Positions 45,330 through 53,686 of a stretch of DNA of 64,000 nt are shown here, piece after piece. Position 1 is the first letter of the stretch. The number at the start of each line of letters is the position of its first letter. Below the pieces are notes generated by a model. That model searched no databases and was not told where the DNA came from. It saw only the letters and a list, made by a program, of their open reading frames with translations. Position numbers and translations under genes: made by a program. Location of the stretch: NCBI RefSeq assembly GCF_023008405.1, contig NZ_CP095376.1:7544501-7608500 (forward strand), given 5' to 3'. The stretch comes from Amycolatopsis sp. FBCC-B4732. GTDB lineage: Bacteria; Actinomycetota; Actinomycetes; Mycobacteriales; Pseudonocardiaceae.

Positions 45330-46609
45330 TGGCGGGCCCGCAGCTGCGGACGGGGGCGGAGCTGCACGCCCTGGTCGAGCGGCTGTACCCGCTCTGCCGC
45401 AGCATCACCGGCGACGGTGTGCGGCAGACCCTGGACATCATCGGCGAGCACATCCCGCTGGAGCGGCACGAGGTCCCGACCGGTACGGCGGTGCTGGACT
45501 GGACCATCCCGCAGGAGTGGAACATCCGCGACGCCTACGTCGCCGCTCCCTCCGGTGAGCGCGTGATCGACTTCCGGGAGTCGAACCTGCACGTCGTCGG
45601 GTACAGCGTCCCGGTGCGGCAGCGGATGCCGCTCAGCGAGCTGCGGGAACACCTGCACACGCTGCCGGACCAGCCGTCGTGGGTGCCCTACCGGACCAGC
45701 TACTACGCCCCGGCCTGGGGTTTCTGCCTCGCGCAGGAGAAGCTCGACGCGCTGCCCGACGGCGACTACGACGTCGTCATCGACTCGACAATCGCCGACG
45801 GTTCGCTGACCTACGGCGAGCACGTCGTGCCGGGGCGGGTCACCGACGAGGTCATCGTGTCCTGCCACGTCTGCCACCCGTCGCTGGCGAACGACAACCT
45901 GGCCGGCATCGCGGTGGCGATCTCGCTGGCTCAGCAGCTGGCTTCGGAGCAGCCGCACTACACCTACCGCTTCCTGTTCATGCCGGGCACGATCGGCTCG
46001 ATCACGTGGCTCGCGCGCAACGCCTCGCGCATCGAGAAGGTCAAGCACGGCCTGGTGCTGGCGTGCGCGGGCGACCCGGGACCGCTGACGTACAAGAAGT
46101 CCCGCCGCGACGACGCCGAGATCGACCGCGTCCTGCAGCACGTCCTGCGCTCGCGCGAACACCGCGTCGTCGACTTCTCGCCGTACGGCTACGACGAGCG
46201 CCAGTTCTGCTCGCCCGGTTTCAACCTCGGCGTCGGGTCCCTGACCCGCACGCCGTACGCGGGCTACCCCGAGTACCACACCTCCGCCGACAACCCGAGC
46301 TTCGTTTCCCCGGCAGCCATGGAGGACACGCTCGGCGCTTTGAAGGACGCCTTCGGCGTCCTGGACCGCAACCGCCGGTACGTCAACCTCAGCCCGTACG
46401 GCGAGCCCCAGCTCGGCAAGCGCGGGCTGTACGACTCGCTCGGCGGCCGCAGCGACGCCAAGCAGGCCCAGATGGCGATGCTGTGGGTGCTCAACCTCTC
46501 CGACGGCGAGCACAGCCTCCTGGACATCGCCGAACGCGCCGGGCTGCCCTTCGACATCGTCGACGTCGCCGCCCGCGCCCTGCACGACGCCGGTCTGGTC
46601 AAGGAGTGA
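45329..46609 (+). CDS. DUF4910 aminopeptidase-like protein with C-terminal helical domain
   Basis: Protein of 426 residues with an M28-peptidase-like zinc fold. Possible metal ligands are the His in SCHVCHPSLANDNLAG with the following Asp, the Glu in YDERQF and the His in YHTSADN. The place where true M28 peptidases carry a catalytic Glu reads PGTIGSI, so peptidase chemistry is doubtful. The last 80 residues look like a winged helix. This family recurs in bacterial sugar clusters beside C-methyltransferase and PIG-L genes but has no known reaction. GTG at 45329 shares one base with the epimerase stop. Confidence 0.82.
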   Translation: MAGPQLRTGAELHALVERLYPLCRSITGDGVRQTLDIIGEHIPLERHEVPTGTAVLDWTIPQEWNIRDAYVAAPSGERVIDFRESNLHVVGYSVPVRQRMPLSELREHLHTLPDQPSWVPYRTSYYAPAWGFCLAQEKLDALPDGDYDVVIDSTIADGSLTYGEHVVPGRVTDEVIVSCHVCHPSLANDNLAGIAVAISLAQQLASEQPHYTYRFLFMPGTIGSITWLARNASRIEKVKHGLVLACAGDPGPLTYKKSRRDDAEIDRVLQHVLRSREHRVVDFSPYGYDERQFCSPGFNLGVGSLTRTPYAGYPEYHTSADNPSFVSPAAMEDTLGALKDAFGVLDRNRRYVNLSPYGEPQLGKRGLYDSLGGRSDAKQAQMAMLWVLNLSDGEHSLLDIAERAGLPFDIVDVAARALHDAGLVKE

Positions 46610-46614
46610 GCGAC

Positions 46615-47940
46615 GTGGCCAACCATCGCCGTGCACCGCGCTCGATCTTTCGGTCGGGCGCGGTGCGCGCGATGGCCGGACGGTTGAGCTGGGGGCTCGG
46701 CGACCAGGCGGTGTCCAGCCTGACCAACTTCGCCGTCGGCCTGTACGTGGCCCGCGAGCTCGGCACGTTCGCGTTCGGCATCTTCAGCCTCGCCTGGGTG
46801 ACCTACGGCGTGGTGCTGAACGTGTCGCGCGGCCTCGCCACCGACCCGCTGATGGTGCGGTTCAGCGCGGTGCCCGAGGACCGCTGGCGCCTGGGGGTCG
46901 CCAGCGCGTCGGGCACGGCCATCGGCGTCGGCTGCGTGACGGGCGTGATCAGCCTGCTCGCCGGCCTGGCCGCGGGCGGCCCGCTCGGCAACGCCTTCGT
47001 CGCGCTCGCCGCCGTCCTGCCGGGCCTGCTGCTGCAGGACGCCTGGCGCTTCGCGTTCTTCGCCCGCGGGCAGGGCAAGAAGGCGTTCCTCAACGACGTC
47101 GTGTGCGGCGTCGCACTGCTCCCGGCGCTGTTCATCGCCGGCCGGGTCGGCACGGTCGTCGCGTTCGTCCTGGCCTGGGGCATCGCGGCCGCGATCGCCG
47201 CGGTCTACGGCTGGTTCCAGACCGGGATCCTCCCGCACCCGCGGGAGCTCGCCGGCTGGCTCCGGTCGCAGCGCGACCTGAGCGTGCGGTACCTGGTCGA
47301 GAACGTCAGCAACAGCGGCGCGTCCCAGCTGCGCGCGTACGGCCTCGGCGCCATCGCCGGCATCACCGCCGTCGGCGCGGTCCGCGGCGCCGAACAGCTC
47401 CTCGGCCCGTTCCTGGCCCTGCTCATGGGGCTTTCCCTGGTCACCGTCGCCGAGGGCGCGCGGGTGCTTCAGCGGGCGCCGCACCGGCTGAAGCACTTCT
47501 GCGTCATCCTCGGCGGCGGGCAGGCCGCCGCCGCCCTGTGCTGGGGCGTCGGCCTGCTGCTCTTGGTGCCAGACAGCGCCGGCCGCTGGGTGATGGGCTC
47601 GGTGTGGGACTCGTCGTCCCCGCTGATCCTCCCGGTCACCCTGGCCGTGGTCGGCGCGAGCTTCGCCACCGGCGCGGCCGCCGGCCTCCGCGCGCTGGGC
47701 GCGGCCAAGCGGAGCCTGCGTTCGCAACTGATCGCCTCCCTGTTCTACGTCACGTTCGGCATCACCGGCGCCTTCCTCGACGGCGCGGCCGGATCCGCGT
47801 GGGGCGTCGCGACCGCGACCCTCACCGGCTCCGTCGTCTGGTGGCTGCAGCTGCGCCTCGGGCTGCGCGACTACGTCCCGCCGGGCGCCGACGAGCCCAC
47901 CGTCGTCTTCGAGCCGATCAAAGAGCCCATCAAGGAATGA
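46615..47940 (+). CDS. Wzx-like polysaccharide flippase
   Basis: Integral membrane protein of 441 residues with 11-13 helices, of the MATE/MurJ-type oligosaccharide flippase class. It begins after a basic N-terminus (HRRAPRSIF) with GLGDQAVSSLTNFAVGLYVA, the first-helix pattern typical of polysaccharide exporters. Its role would be to turn the lipid-linked repeat unit to the outer face of the membrane. I used GTG at 46615, eight bases after AAGGAG; another GTG at 46606 overlaps the preceding stop. The extreme C-terminus has a small PIKEPIKE repeat. Confidence 0.85.
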   Translation: MANHRRAPRSIFRSGAVRAMAGRLSWGLGDQAVSSLTNFAVGLYVARELGTFAFGIFSLAWVTYGVVLNVSRGLATDPLMVRFSAVPEDRWRLGVASASGTAIGVGCVTGVISLLAGLAAGGPLGNAFVALAAVLPGLLLQDAWRFAFFARGQGKKAFLNDVVCGVALLPALFIAGRVGTVVAFVLAWGIAAAIAAVYGWFQTGILPHPRELAGWLRSQRDLSVRYLVENVSNSGASQLRAYGLGAIAGITAVGAVRGAEQLLGPFLALLMGLSLVTVAEGARVLQRAPHRLKHFCVILGGGQAAAALCWGVGLLLLVPDSAGRWVMGSVWDSSSPLILPVTLAVVGASFATGAAAGLRALGAAKRSLRSQLIASLFYVTFGITGAFLDGAAGSAWGVATATLTGSVVWWLQLRLGLRDYVPPGADEPTVVFEPIKEPIKE

Positions 47941-47947
47941 GGACTCC

Positions 47948-48892
47948 ATGACCACCGTCCCGCGGCTGAGCCTCGGCCTCCCGGTGTACAACGGCGAGGA
48001 GTACCTCGCCGAGTCACTGGACGCCCTGCTCGGCCAGACCTACGAAGACTTCGAGCTGGTCATCTCGGACAACGCCTCCACGGACGGCACGGACGAGATC
48101 TGCCGCCGCTACGCCGACAAGGACTCGCGCATCCGCTACGTCCGCCAGCCGAAGAACATCGGCGCGACGCCGAACCACAACTTCGTGTTCGACGTCTCCC
48201 GCACCGAGCTCTTCAAGTGGGTCTCGCACGACGACCTGTACGCCCGCGACCTGCTCAAGCGGTGCGTCGACGCCCTCGACGAGCGCCCGGACGTCATCCT
48301 CGCCCACTGCGACCAGGCCATCATCGACGGCGACGGCCGCATCGTCCAGCCGCTGCAGTACACGTTGGACACCGGCTCCCGGCACGCGCCGGACCGCTTC
48401 CGCAGCATCCTGTTCGAGCCCGGCGGCGACGACTTCTACGGCGTCATCCGCGCCGACGTCCTCCGCCGCGTCAAGCCGCTCGACAGCTACCACCACGCCG
48501 ACCGGACGTACTCGGCCGAGATGGCCCTGCACGGCCCGTTCTACCAGGTGCCCGAGCTGCTCTACTTCCGCCGCGACCACCCGGGCCGCGCGGAACGGGC
48601 CAACCCGACCATCCGGAGCCGGTGCGCGAATCTGGACCCGCGGCGCGCGAACCGGCTCCGGAATCCCACCGTCCGCCTGCTCGGCGAGTACGTGTACGGG
48701 TTCGCGGACCTGATCCGCCGCGCGCCGATCTCGGCCGCCGACAAGCGCGAGTGCTTCGGACACCTCGGCGCCTGGCTGACGAACCGCGCGCGCTCCGGCC
48801 ACGGCGAGCGCGTCGAGGACCGCGCCCCGACCGCCTCCGACGTCACCACGGTCAACGAGATCGTGGCCGGCCGCGAAGGCAGGCTCGCGTGA
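47948..48892 (+). CDS. glycosyltransferase family 2
   Basis: GT-A fold glycosyltransferase of 314 residues, probably building the repeat unit on the inner face of the membrane. The nucleotide-binding start is LSLGLPVYNGEEYLAESL, the donor segment is SDNASTDGTDE, and the metal motif is SHDDLY. The C-terminal third (about residues 200-314) is Arg-rich and lacks membrane helices. ATG at 47948 lies seven bases after the flippase stop. The transferred sugar is unknown. Confidence 0.9.
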   Translation: MTTVPRLSLGLPVYNGEEYLAESLDALLGQTYEDFELVISDNASTDGTDEICRRYADKDSRIRYVRQPKNIGATPNHNFVFDVSRTELFKWVSHDDLYARDLLKRCVDALDERPDVILAHCDQAIIDGDGRIVQPLQYTLDTGSRHAPDRFRSILFEPGGDDFYGVIRADVLRRVKPLDSYHHADRTYSAEMALHGPFYQVPELLYFRRDHPGRAERANPTIRSRCANLDPRRANRLRNPTVRLLGEYVYGFADLIRRAPISAADKRECFGHLGAWLTNRARSGHGERVEDRAPTASDVTTVNEIVAGREGRLA

Positions 48893-50073
48893 AGCGTGCC
48901 CCGCGCGTCGGCGTCTTCGGCCTGCTCGGCTCGGGGAACCTCGGCAACGACGGTTCCCTCGAAGCCGTGCTCGGCTACCTGCGCACCGAGCACCCGGACG
49001 CCGTCCTGACCGGCCTGGTGGGCGGCCCGGACATCGTCCGCGAGCGGTACGGCGTCGACACAACGCCCCTGCACTGGAACCAGGCCGAGTACGAGACGGC
49101 GTCCGGCCTCCGGTCGATCGTCCTCAAGGGACTCGGCAAGCTGGTCGACATCGGCCGCACGGCCGCCTGGGTCCGCCGGCAGGACGTCGTCATCGTGCCC
49201 GGCATGGGCGTCCTCGAAGCGACACTCCCGCTGCGTCCGTGGGGTTTCCCGTATTCGCTCTTCCTCCTTTCCGCCACCGGGCGGCTCTTCGGCACCAAGA
49301 TCGCGCTGGTCAGCGTCGGCGCGAACCACATCAGCGCGCGGGCCACCCGGACGCTCGTCCGCTGGGCCGGCGGCCTGGCCGCCTACCGCTCCTACCGCGA
49401 CGACATCTCCCGTGACGCCATGCGCGCCATGGGCGTCAACACCAGCCGCGACGAGGTCTACCCCGACCTCGCGTTCTCCCTCCCCACTCCGGCCGCCAAC
49501 GGTGAGCCGGGCACAGTCGGCGTCGGCGTGATGGCCTACTACGGCGGCAACGACGACCGCGCCGGAGGCGACCGCATCTACCGCCACTACGTCGACACGA
49601 TGAACCGTTTCGTCGGCTGGCTCGTTGACCAGGGCAGACCCGTCCGGCTGTTCATCGGTGACCAGATCGACCGGCAGGTCGTCGACGAGATCATCGAGAA
49701 CACCGCTTCCCCGCTGGTGACGGCGGCCTCGGCGGAGACCCTGGACGAGCTGATGCACGAGATGGCGGCGGTGGACAGCGTGGTGGCCACGCGCTACCAC
49801 AACGTGCTCTGCGCCCTGAAAGTCGCGAAGCCGACCGTTGCGATCGGGTACGCGCCGAAGAACGACGTGCTCATGGCGGAGATGGGCCTCGACGACTTCA
49901 CCCAGCGGGCGAAGACCGTCGACTTCGACCGGCTCGTCGAGCAGTTCACCGAACTCGAAAACCGGGCGCCGGAACTGCACCAGATCCTGGCCGAACGCAA
50001 CGACAACAACGCCCAGCGACTCAAGGACCAGTTCGCCGCCCTTTCGGCGGCCCTCTTCGGGGGTGCGCGATGA
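48889..50073 (+). CDS. polysaccharide pyruvyl transferase family protein
   Basis: Enzyme of 394 residues of the CsaB/WcaK type, which places a ketal-linked pyruvate on sugars of surface polymers and so adds negative charge. The family start GVFGLLGSGNLGNDGSLEAV is complete, VVIVPGMGVLEAT is the middle element, and ATRYHNVLCALKVAKPTVAIGY is the C-terminal donor-binding region with its conserved His. GTG at 48889 is in a GTGA overlap with the GT2 gene. The overlap implies that pyruvylation happens on the sugar or lipid intermediate made by that transferase. Confidence 0.9.
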   Translation: MKRAPRVGVFGLLGSGNLGNDGSLEAVLGYLRTEHPDAVLTGLVGGPDIVRERYGVDTTPLHWNQAEYETASGLRSIVLKGLGKLVDIGRTAAWVRRQDVVIVPGMGVLEATLPLRPWGFPYSLFLLSATGRLFGTKIALVSVGANHISARATRTLVRWAGGLAAYRSYRDDISRDAMRAMGVNTSRDEVYPDLAFSLPTPAANGEPGTVGVGVMAYYGGNDDRAGGDRIYRHYVDTMNRFVGWLVDQGRPVRLFIGDQIDRQVVDEIIENTASPLVTAASAETLDELMHEMAAVDSVVATRYHNVLCALKVAKPTVAIGYAPKNDVLMAEMGLDDFTQRAKTVDFDRLVEQFTELENRAPELHQILAERNDNNAQRLKDQFAALSAALFGGAR

Positions 50074-50618
50074 AGGCCATTCCGGTGCCCGAGATCGAGG
50101 GCGTGTACCTGTTCGAACCGACCCCGCACGCGGACGAGCGCGGCTTCTTCAGCCGGACGTTCGACCGCGAAGTCGTCGCGTCGGTCGGCATCGACCCGGA
50201 CGGTTTCGCCCAAGACAGCCTTTCCCGCTCCCGCAAGGGAGTCGTCCGCGGGATGCACCTGCGCGGCGGAGCCGGCGAGGCGAAGCTGGTGCGGTGCTCG
50301 CACGGCGCGATCTTCGACGTCGTGGTGGATCTCCGACCGGATTCACCCACATTTCGCAATGTCAAAACGTTCGAACTTTCCGGTGAGACGCAGGTTTCGG
50401 TGTACATCCCGGCGGGCTGCGCCCACGGATTCCAGTCACTCACCGAAGTCTCCGATGTGTCGTATCGTATCGATCGGCCCCACGACCCGTCCGAAGACAT
50501 CACGATTTCGTACAAAGACCCAGAATTGGACATTTCGTGGCCACTGTCGGTCACAATGGTCAGTGACCGGGATGAGCGCGCGCCGTCTCTCGGAGAGGCG
50601 TTGAAACCAACGAGGTGA
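50070..50618 (+). CDS. dTDP-4-dehydrorhamnose 3,5-epimerase-like protein (RmlC fold)
   Basis: Cupin enzyme of 182 residues. It has the RmlC opening DERGFFSRTFDRE, the catalytic-base region VVRGMHLRGG with its His, and VYIPAGCAHGFQSL. Where RmlC enzymes normally have the acid Tyr in a TDYY segment, this protein reads RIDRPHDPSED, so the usual Tyr is apparently missing. It may be a 3-epimerase, an isomerase or an altered enzyme. ATG at 50070 is in an ATGA overlap with the pyruvyl transferase gene. Confidence 0.85.
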   Translation: MKAIPVPEIEGVYLFEPTPHADERGFFSRTFDREVVASVGIDPDGFAQDSLSRSRKGVVRGMHLRGGAGEAKLVRCSHGAIFDVVVDLRPDSPTFRNVKTFELSGETQVSVYIPAGCAHGFQSLTEVSDVSYRIDRPHDPSEDITISYKDPELDISWPLSVTMVSDRDERAPSLGEALKPTR

Positions 50619-50623
50619 CCCCC

Positions 50624-51943
50624 ATGATGGGAACGAACTTGCCCCGCTCGGCGGAGGCGAACGAGCGGCTGCACCGGGTCATCCCGGGCGGTGCGCACAC
50701 CTACGCCAAGGGCTCGGACCAGTATCCCGAAGGGATGGCTCCGGTCATCTCCCACGGCCTCGGCGGCCACGTCTGGGACGTCGACGGCAACGAGTACATC
50801 GAGTACGGCGCCGGCCTGCGGGCGGTCATCCTCGGCCACGCCCACCCGCGGGTCCTCGAAGCGGTCCGCGGTGAGCTCGGCAAGGGCAGCAACTTCATCC
50901 GCCCGTCGATCATCGAGGCCGACGCGGCCGAGCGGTTCCTCGAGAACGTGCCGACCGCCGACATGGTGAAGTTCACCAAGAACGGCTCCGACGCCACGAC
51001 CGCCGCCGTCCGCCTGGCCCGCGCCGCCACCGGCCGCAAGCTCGTCGCCAAGTGCGCCGACCACGCCTTCTTCTCCACCGACGACTGGTTCATCGGCACC
51101 ACGCCGATGAGCGCCGGCATCCCGGACGAGACGACGGAAGCGGTCCTGTCCTTCCCGTACGGCGACCTGCAAGCCGCGGAGGAGCTGCTGCAGCGCCACG
51201 ACGGCGAGATCGCGTGCCTGATCCTGGAGGCGGCCGCGGCGGTGGAGCCGCCGGCGGGGTACCTGCAGGGCCTGCGCGAGCTGACCACCCGGTACGGCGC
51301 CGTGCTGGTCTTCGACGAGATGATCACCGGCTTCCGGTGGTCCCCCCACGGCGCACAGGGCCTCTACGGCGTCACGCCCGACCTCTCGACGTTCGGCAAG
51401 GCGCTCGGCAACGGCTTCGCCGTCTCGGCGCTGGCCGGCAAGCGGGAGCTGATGGAGATCGGCGGCCTGCGCAGCGACCGCGAGCGGGTGTTCCTGCTGT
51501 CCACCACCCACGGCGCCGAGACCCATTCGCTCGCCGCCGCGATGGCGGTGATGGACGTCTACCGCGACGAGGACGTCGTCGGCAGGCTCCACGCTCTCGG
51601 CGACCGGCTCGCCGAAGGTGTCCGCGAGGTGGCGGCCGGGATCGGCGTGGAGGACCACGTCGTCGTCCGCGGCCGGGCCAGCAACCTCGTCTTCGGCACG
51701 CTCGACGAACAGGGCAAGCCGTCGCAGCCGTACCGGACGCTGTTCCTGCGCGAACTGATCAGCGGCGGTGTGCTCGGACCGTCCTTCGTGGTCAGTGCCG
51801 CGCTCACCGAGGCCGACATCGACAAGACGATCGACGTGGTCGCCCAGGCCTGCACGGTCTACCGGAAGGCGCTCGACGCCCAGGACCCGACGCCGTGGAT
51901 GGGCGGGCGCCCGGTGCAGCCGGTGTTCCGCAAATACGCCTGA
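50624..51943 (+). CDS. class III (glutamate-1-semialdehyde aminomutase-like) aminotransferase
   Basis: PLP enzyme of about 440 residues related to HemL. It contains RVIPGGAHTYAKGSDQYPEG, the FTKNGSDATTAAVRLAR cofactor region, VFDEMITGFRW and the Schiff-base Lys in STFGKALGNGF. HemL itself has GKIIGGG there, and the genomic setting is a sugar cluster, so tetrapyrrole synthesis is unlikely; amination of a keto sugar or a linked acid is more probable. Start candidates are GTG at 50615 (four-base overlap) and ATG at 50624, eight bases after GAGG; I used the latter. It ends the coupled series. Confidence 0.85.
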   Translation: MMGTNLPRSAEANERLHRVIPGGAHTYAKGSDQYPEGMAPVISHGLGGHVWDVDGNEYIEYGAGLRAVILGHAHPRVLEAVRGELGKGSNFIRPSIIEADAAERFLENVPTADMVKFTKNGSDATTAAVRLARAATGRKLVAKCADHAFFSTDDWFIGTTPMSAGIPDETTEAVLSFPYGDLQAAEELLQRHDGEIACLILEAAAAVEPPAGYLQGLRELTTRYGAVLVFDEMITGFRWSPHGAQGLYGVTPDLSTFGKALGNGFAVSALAGKRELMEIGGLRSDRERVFLLSTTHGAETHSLAAAMAVMDVYRDEDVVGRLHALGDRLAEGVREVAAGIGVEDHVVVRGRASNLVFGTLDEQGKPSQPYRTLFLRELISGGVLGPSFVVSAALTEADIDKTIDVVAQACTVYRKALDAQDPTPWMGGRPVQPVFRKYA

Positions 51944-51950
51944 CCCGACC

Positions 51951-52015
51951 GGGCCGGAAGCGGATTCACCCTCTGGGTCCGATGAGGACACTGGAGGGTG
52001 ACTGCTTTCCGGCCC
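51951..52015 (+). terminator. long stacked hairpin between the aminotransferase and beta-helix genes
   Basis: Three nested stems line up on one axis: GGGCCGGAAGC (51951-51961) with GCTTTCCGGCCC (52004-52015), then CACCCTC (51967-51973) with GAGGGTG (51994-52000), then GTCC/GGAC around GATGA (51977-51989). It lies eight bases after the aminotransferase stop and 21 before the next gene. It may be the operon terminator or a structured leader; there is no T tract. Confidence 0.5.
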
Positions 52016-52036
52016 GTTCGTGCGTAACTTCCTGCC

Positions 52037-53518
52037 ATGGGCAGATCTCGTGCGGTTCTCGTCGCTGCTTGCTCGCTCCTGATCGCCGTGGCTTGCCCGG
52101 TGGTAGCGCGCGCCGCCGACGGACCCGGGCCGGTGTGCGACCACCAGCCCGCGGAGCACGGGGAAGCGCCTCCCGGGGCCGTCTCCGTCGATCCGGGCGT
52201 CGACGGAGACCTCTCGGCCCAGACGGCGGCCCACCCGCCCGGCACGACGTTCTGGCTCCGCCCCGGCACCCACACGCTCGGCACGGACGAGTTCGGCCAG
52301 GTCGCCCCGAAGGACGGCGACGTCTACCTCGGCGCGCCGGGCGCGATCGTCGACGGCCGCGGCGTCAACCGCGCGGCCTTCACCCAGCGGGCGCGCGACG
52401 TCGAGATCCGCGGGCTCACCATCCGCGGCTTCGCCGCCCTCCAGGACCAGGGCGTGGTCAACCACGACTCCGGCGACGGCTGGCTCATCGAGAACACCAC
52501 CATCGAGGACAACGCCGGCGCGGGCCTGATGGCCGGTGCCCGCCAGGTCGTCCGGCACAGCTGCTTGCGCAACAACGGCCAGTACGGACTCAACGCCTAT
52601 CAAGCGGGCGACGGCATCACCGGGCTCGTGCTGGAGGACAACGAGATCACCGGCAACAACACCGGCGACTGGGAGACCAAGGTGCCGGGCTGCGGGTGCA
52701 GCGGCGGCGCCAAGTTCTGGGCCGTGAACGGGGCGGACATCCGCGGCAACTGGGTCCACGGCAACCACGGCGCCGGCCTGTGGGCCGACACGAACGACAA
52801 CGACTTCCTCGTCGAGGACAACCTGTTCGAAGCGAACGCGGCCGAGGCGTTCTTCTACGAGACCAGCTACAACCTCGTGCTGCGCGGCAACACGTTCCGC
52901 GGCAACGCGCTGGTGCAGGGCCGCGCGTTCGCCGCCCGCGGCGACAACTTCCCGGTGGCGACGGTGTACTTGTCGGAATCCGGCGGCGAGCCGCGCGTGC
53001 CGGCGCGGACCTCGACCGTCGACATCAGCGGGAACACCTTCGAGGACAACTGGGCCGGGATCACGGCGTGGGAGAACGCCGACCGCTTCTGCACCAGCCC
53101 GGCGAACACGTCTTCGGGCTATTGCACCGAGGTCGCGCAGCCGTCTTCGTGCGCCGCGGGCACGATCGAGAAGCCGCCGGCGTACGACGACTGCCGCTGG
53201 AAGACGCAGCGGGTCGAGATCCACGGGAACACCTTCCGGTTCGATCCCGGCCGGATCGGCTGCACGAGCCTGTGCGGGCGGATGGCGCTGCTCTCGAACT
53301 ACGGGACTTTCCCGGATTGGTCCCCCTACAAGGGAACCGTGGTCGAGGACGCGATCACGTTCAAGCAGGGCAACCGGTGGCACGGCAACTCCTACACCGG
53401 GCCGTGGGCTTTCGTCGTGCATGACACCTCCAGGACGGTCGACACTGCGGGCTGGCGGGCGGAGCCCTACTCGCAGGACGAATGCTCTTCGTTCGGCGGT
53501 GGGCCCGCCGGCTGCTGA
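52037..53518 (+). CDS. secreted right-handed beta-helix protein, plus-arm copy
   Basis: Exported Cys-rich protein of 493 residues. A Sec signal ends near VVARA-ADG. The body has Asn/Gly-rich coils (NHDSGDGWLIENTTIEDN, GAGLMAGARQVV, NNGQYGLNAY), the pattern of pectate-lyase-like parallel beta-helix proteins that bind, cleave or epimerise polysaccharides. Acidic residues suitable for catalysis exist but cannot be assigned. At least ten Cys (for example CGCSGG, CGRM) should form disulfides. It has a close paralogue on the other arm at 58369-59895, matching in most coils. ATG at 52037 has no ribosome site. Confidence 0.88.
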   Translation: MGRSRAVLVAACSLLIAVACPVVARAADGPGPVCDHQPAEHGEAPPGAVSVDPGVDGDLSAQTAAHPPGTTFWLRPGTHTLGTDEFGQVAPKDGDVYLGAPGAIVDGRGVNRAAFTQRARDVEIRGLTIRGFAALQDQGVVNHDSGDGWLIENTTIEDNAGAGLMAGARQVVRHSCLRNNGQYGLNAYQAGDGITGLVLEDNEITGNNTGDWETKVPGCGCSGGAKFWAVNGADIRGNWVHGNHGAGLWADTNDNDFLVEDNLFEANAAEAFFYETSYNLVLRGNTFRGNALVQGRAFAARGDNFPVATVYLSESGGEPRVPARTSTVDISGNTFEDNWAGITAWENADRFCTSPANTSSGYCTEVAQPSSCAAGTIEKPPAYDDCRWKTQRVEIHGNTFRFDPGRIGCTSLCGRMALLSNYGTFPDWSPYKGTVVEDAITFKQGNRWHGNSYTGPWAFVVHDTSRTVDTAGWRAEPYSQDECSSFGGGPAGC

Positions 53519-53571
53519 TCACGAGCTTGCCGACCGGGTCCGACAATTTCCACCGGCGCCTGGGCCGGACA

Positions 53572-53608
53572 CGCGACTTTTCCCTTGTGGGCCAGGGGAA
53601 AAGTCGCG
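53572..53608. terminator. hairpin after the beta-helix gene
   Basis: A perfect 13-base stem (CGCGACTTTTCCC at 53572-53584 with 53596-53608) has an 11-base loop, 54 bases beyond the beta-helix stop. Runs of T/A lie in the stem rather than after it. It is the likely end of the plus-arm transcript. Confidence 0.65.
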
Positions 53609-53686
53609 AACGGAGAATTCCGGACACTGGTCGCTTCACCCTTTCCAGCGATGGCGATCGCACGTGTGTTCGGTACCGTCGAAGAC

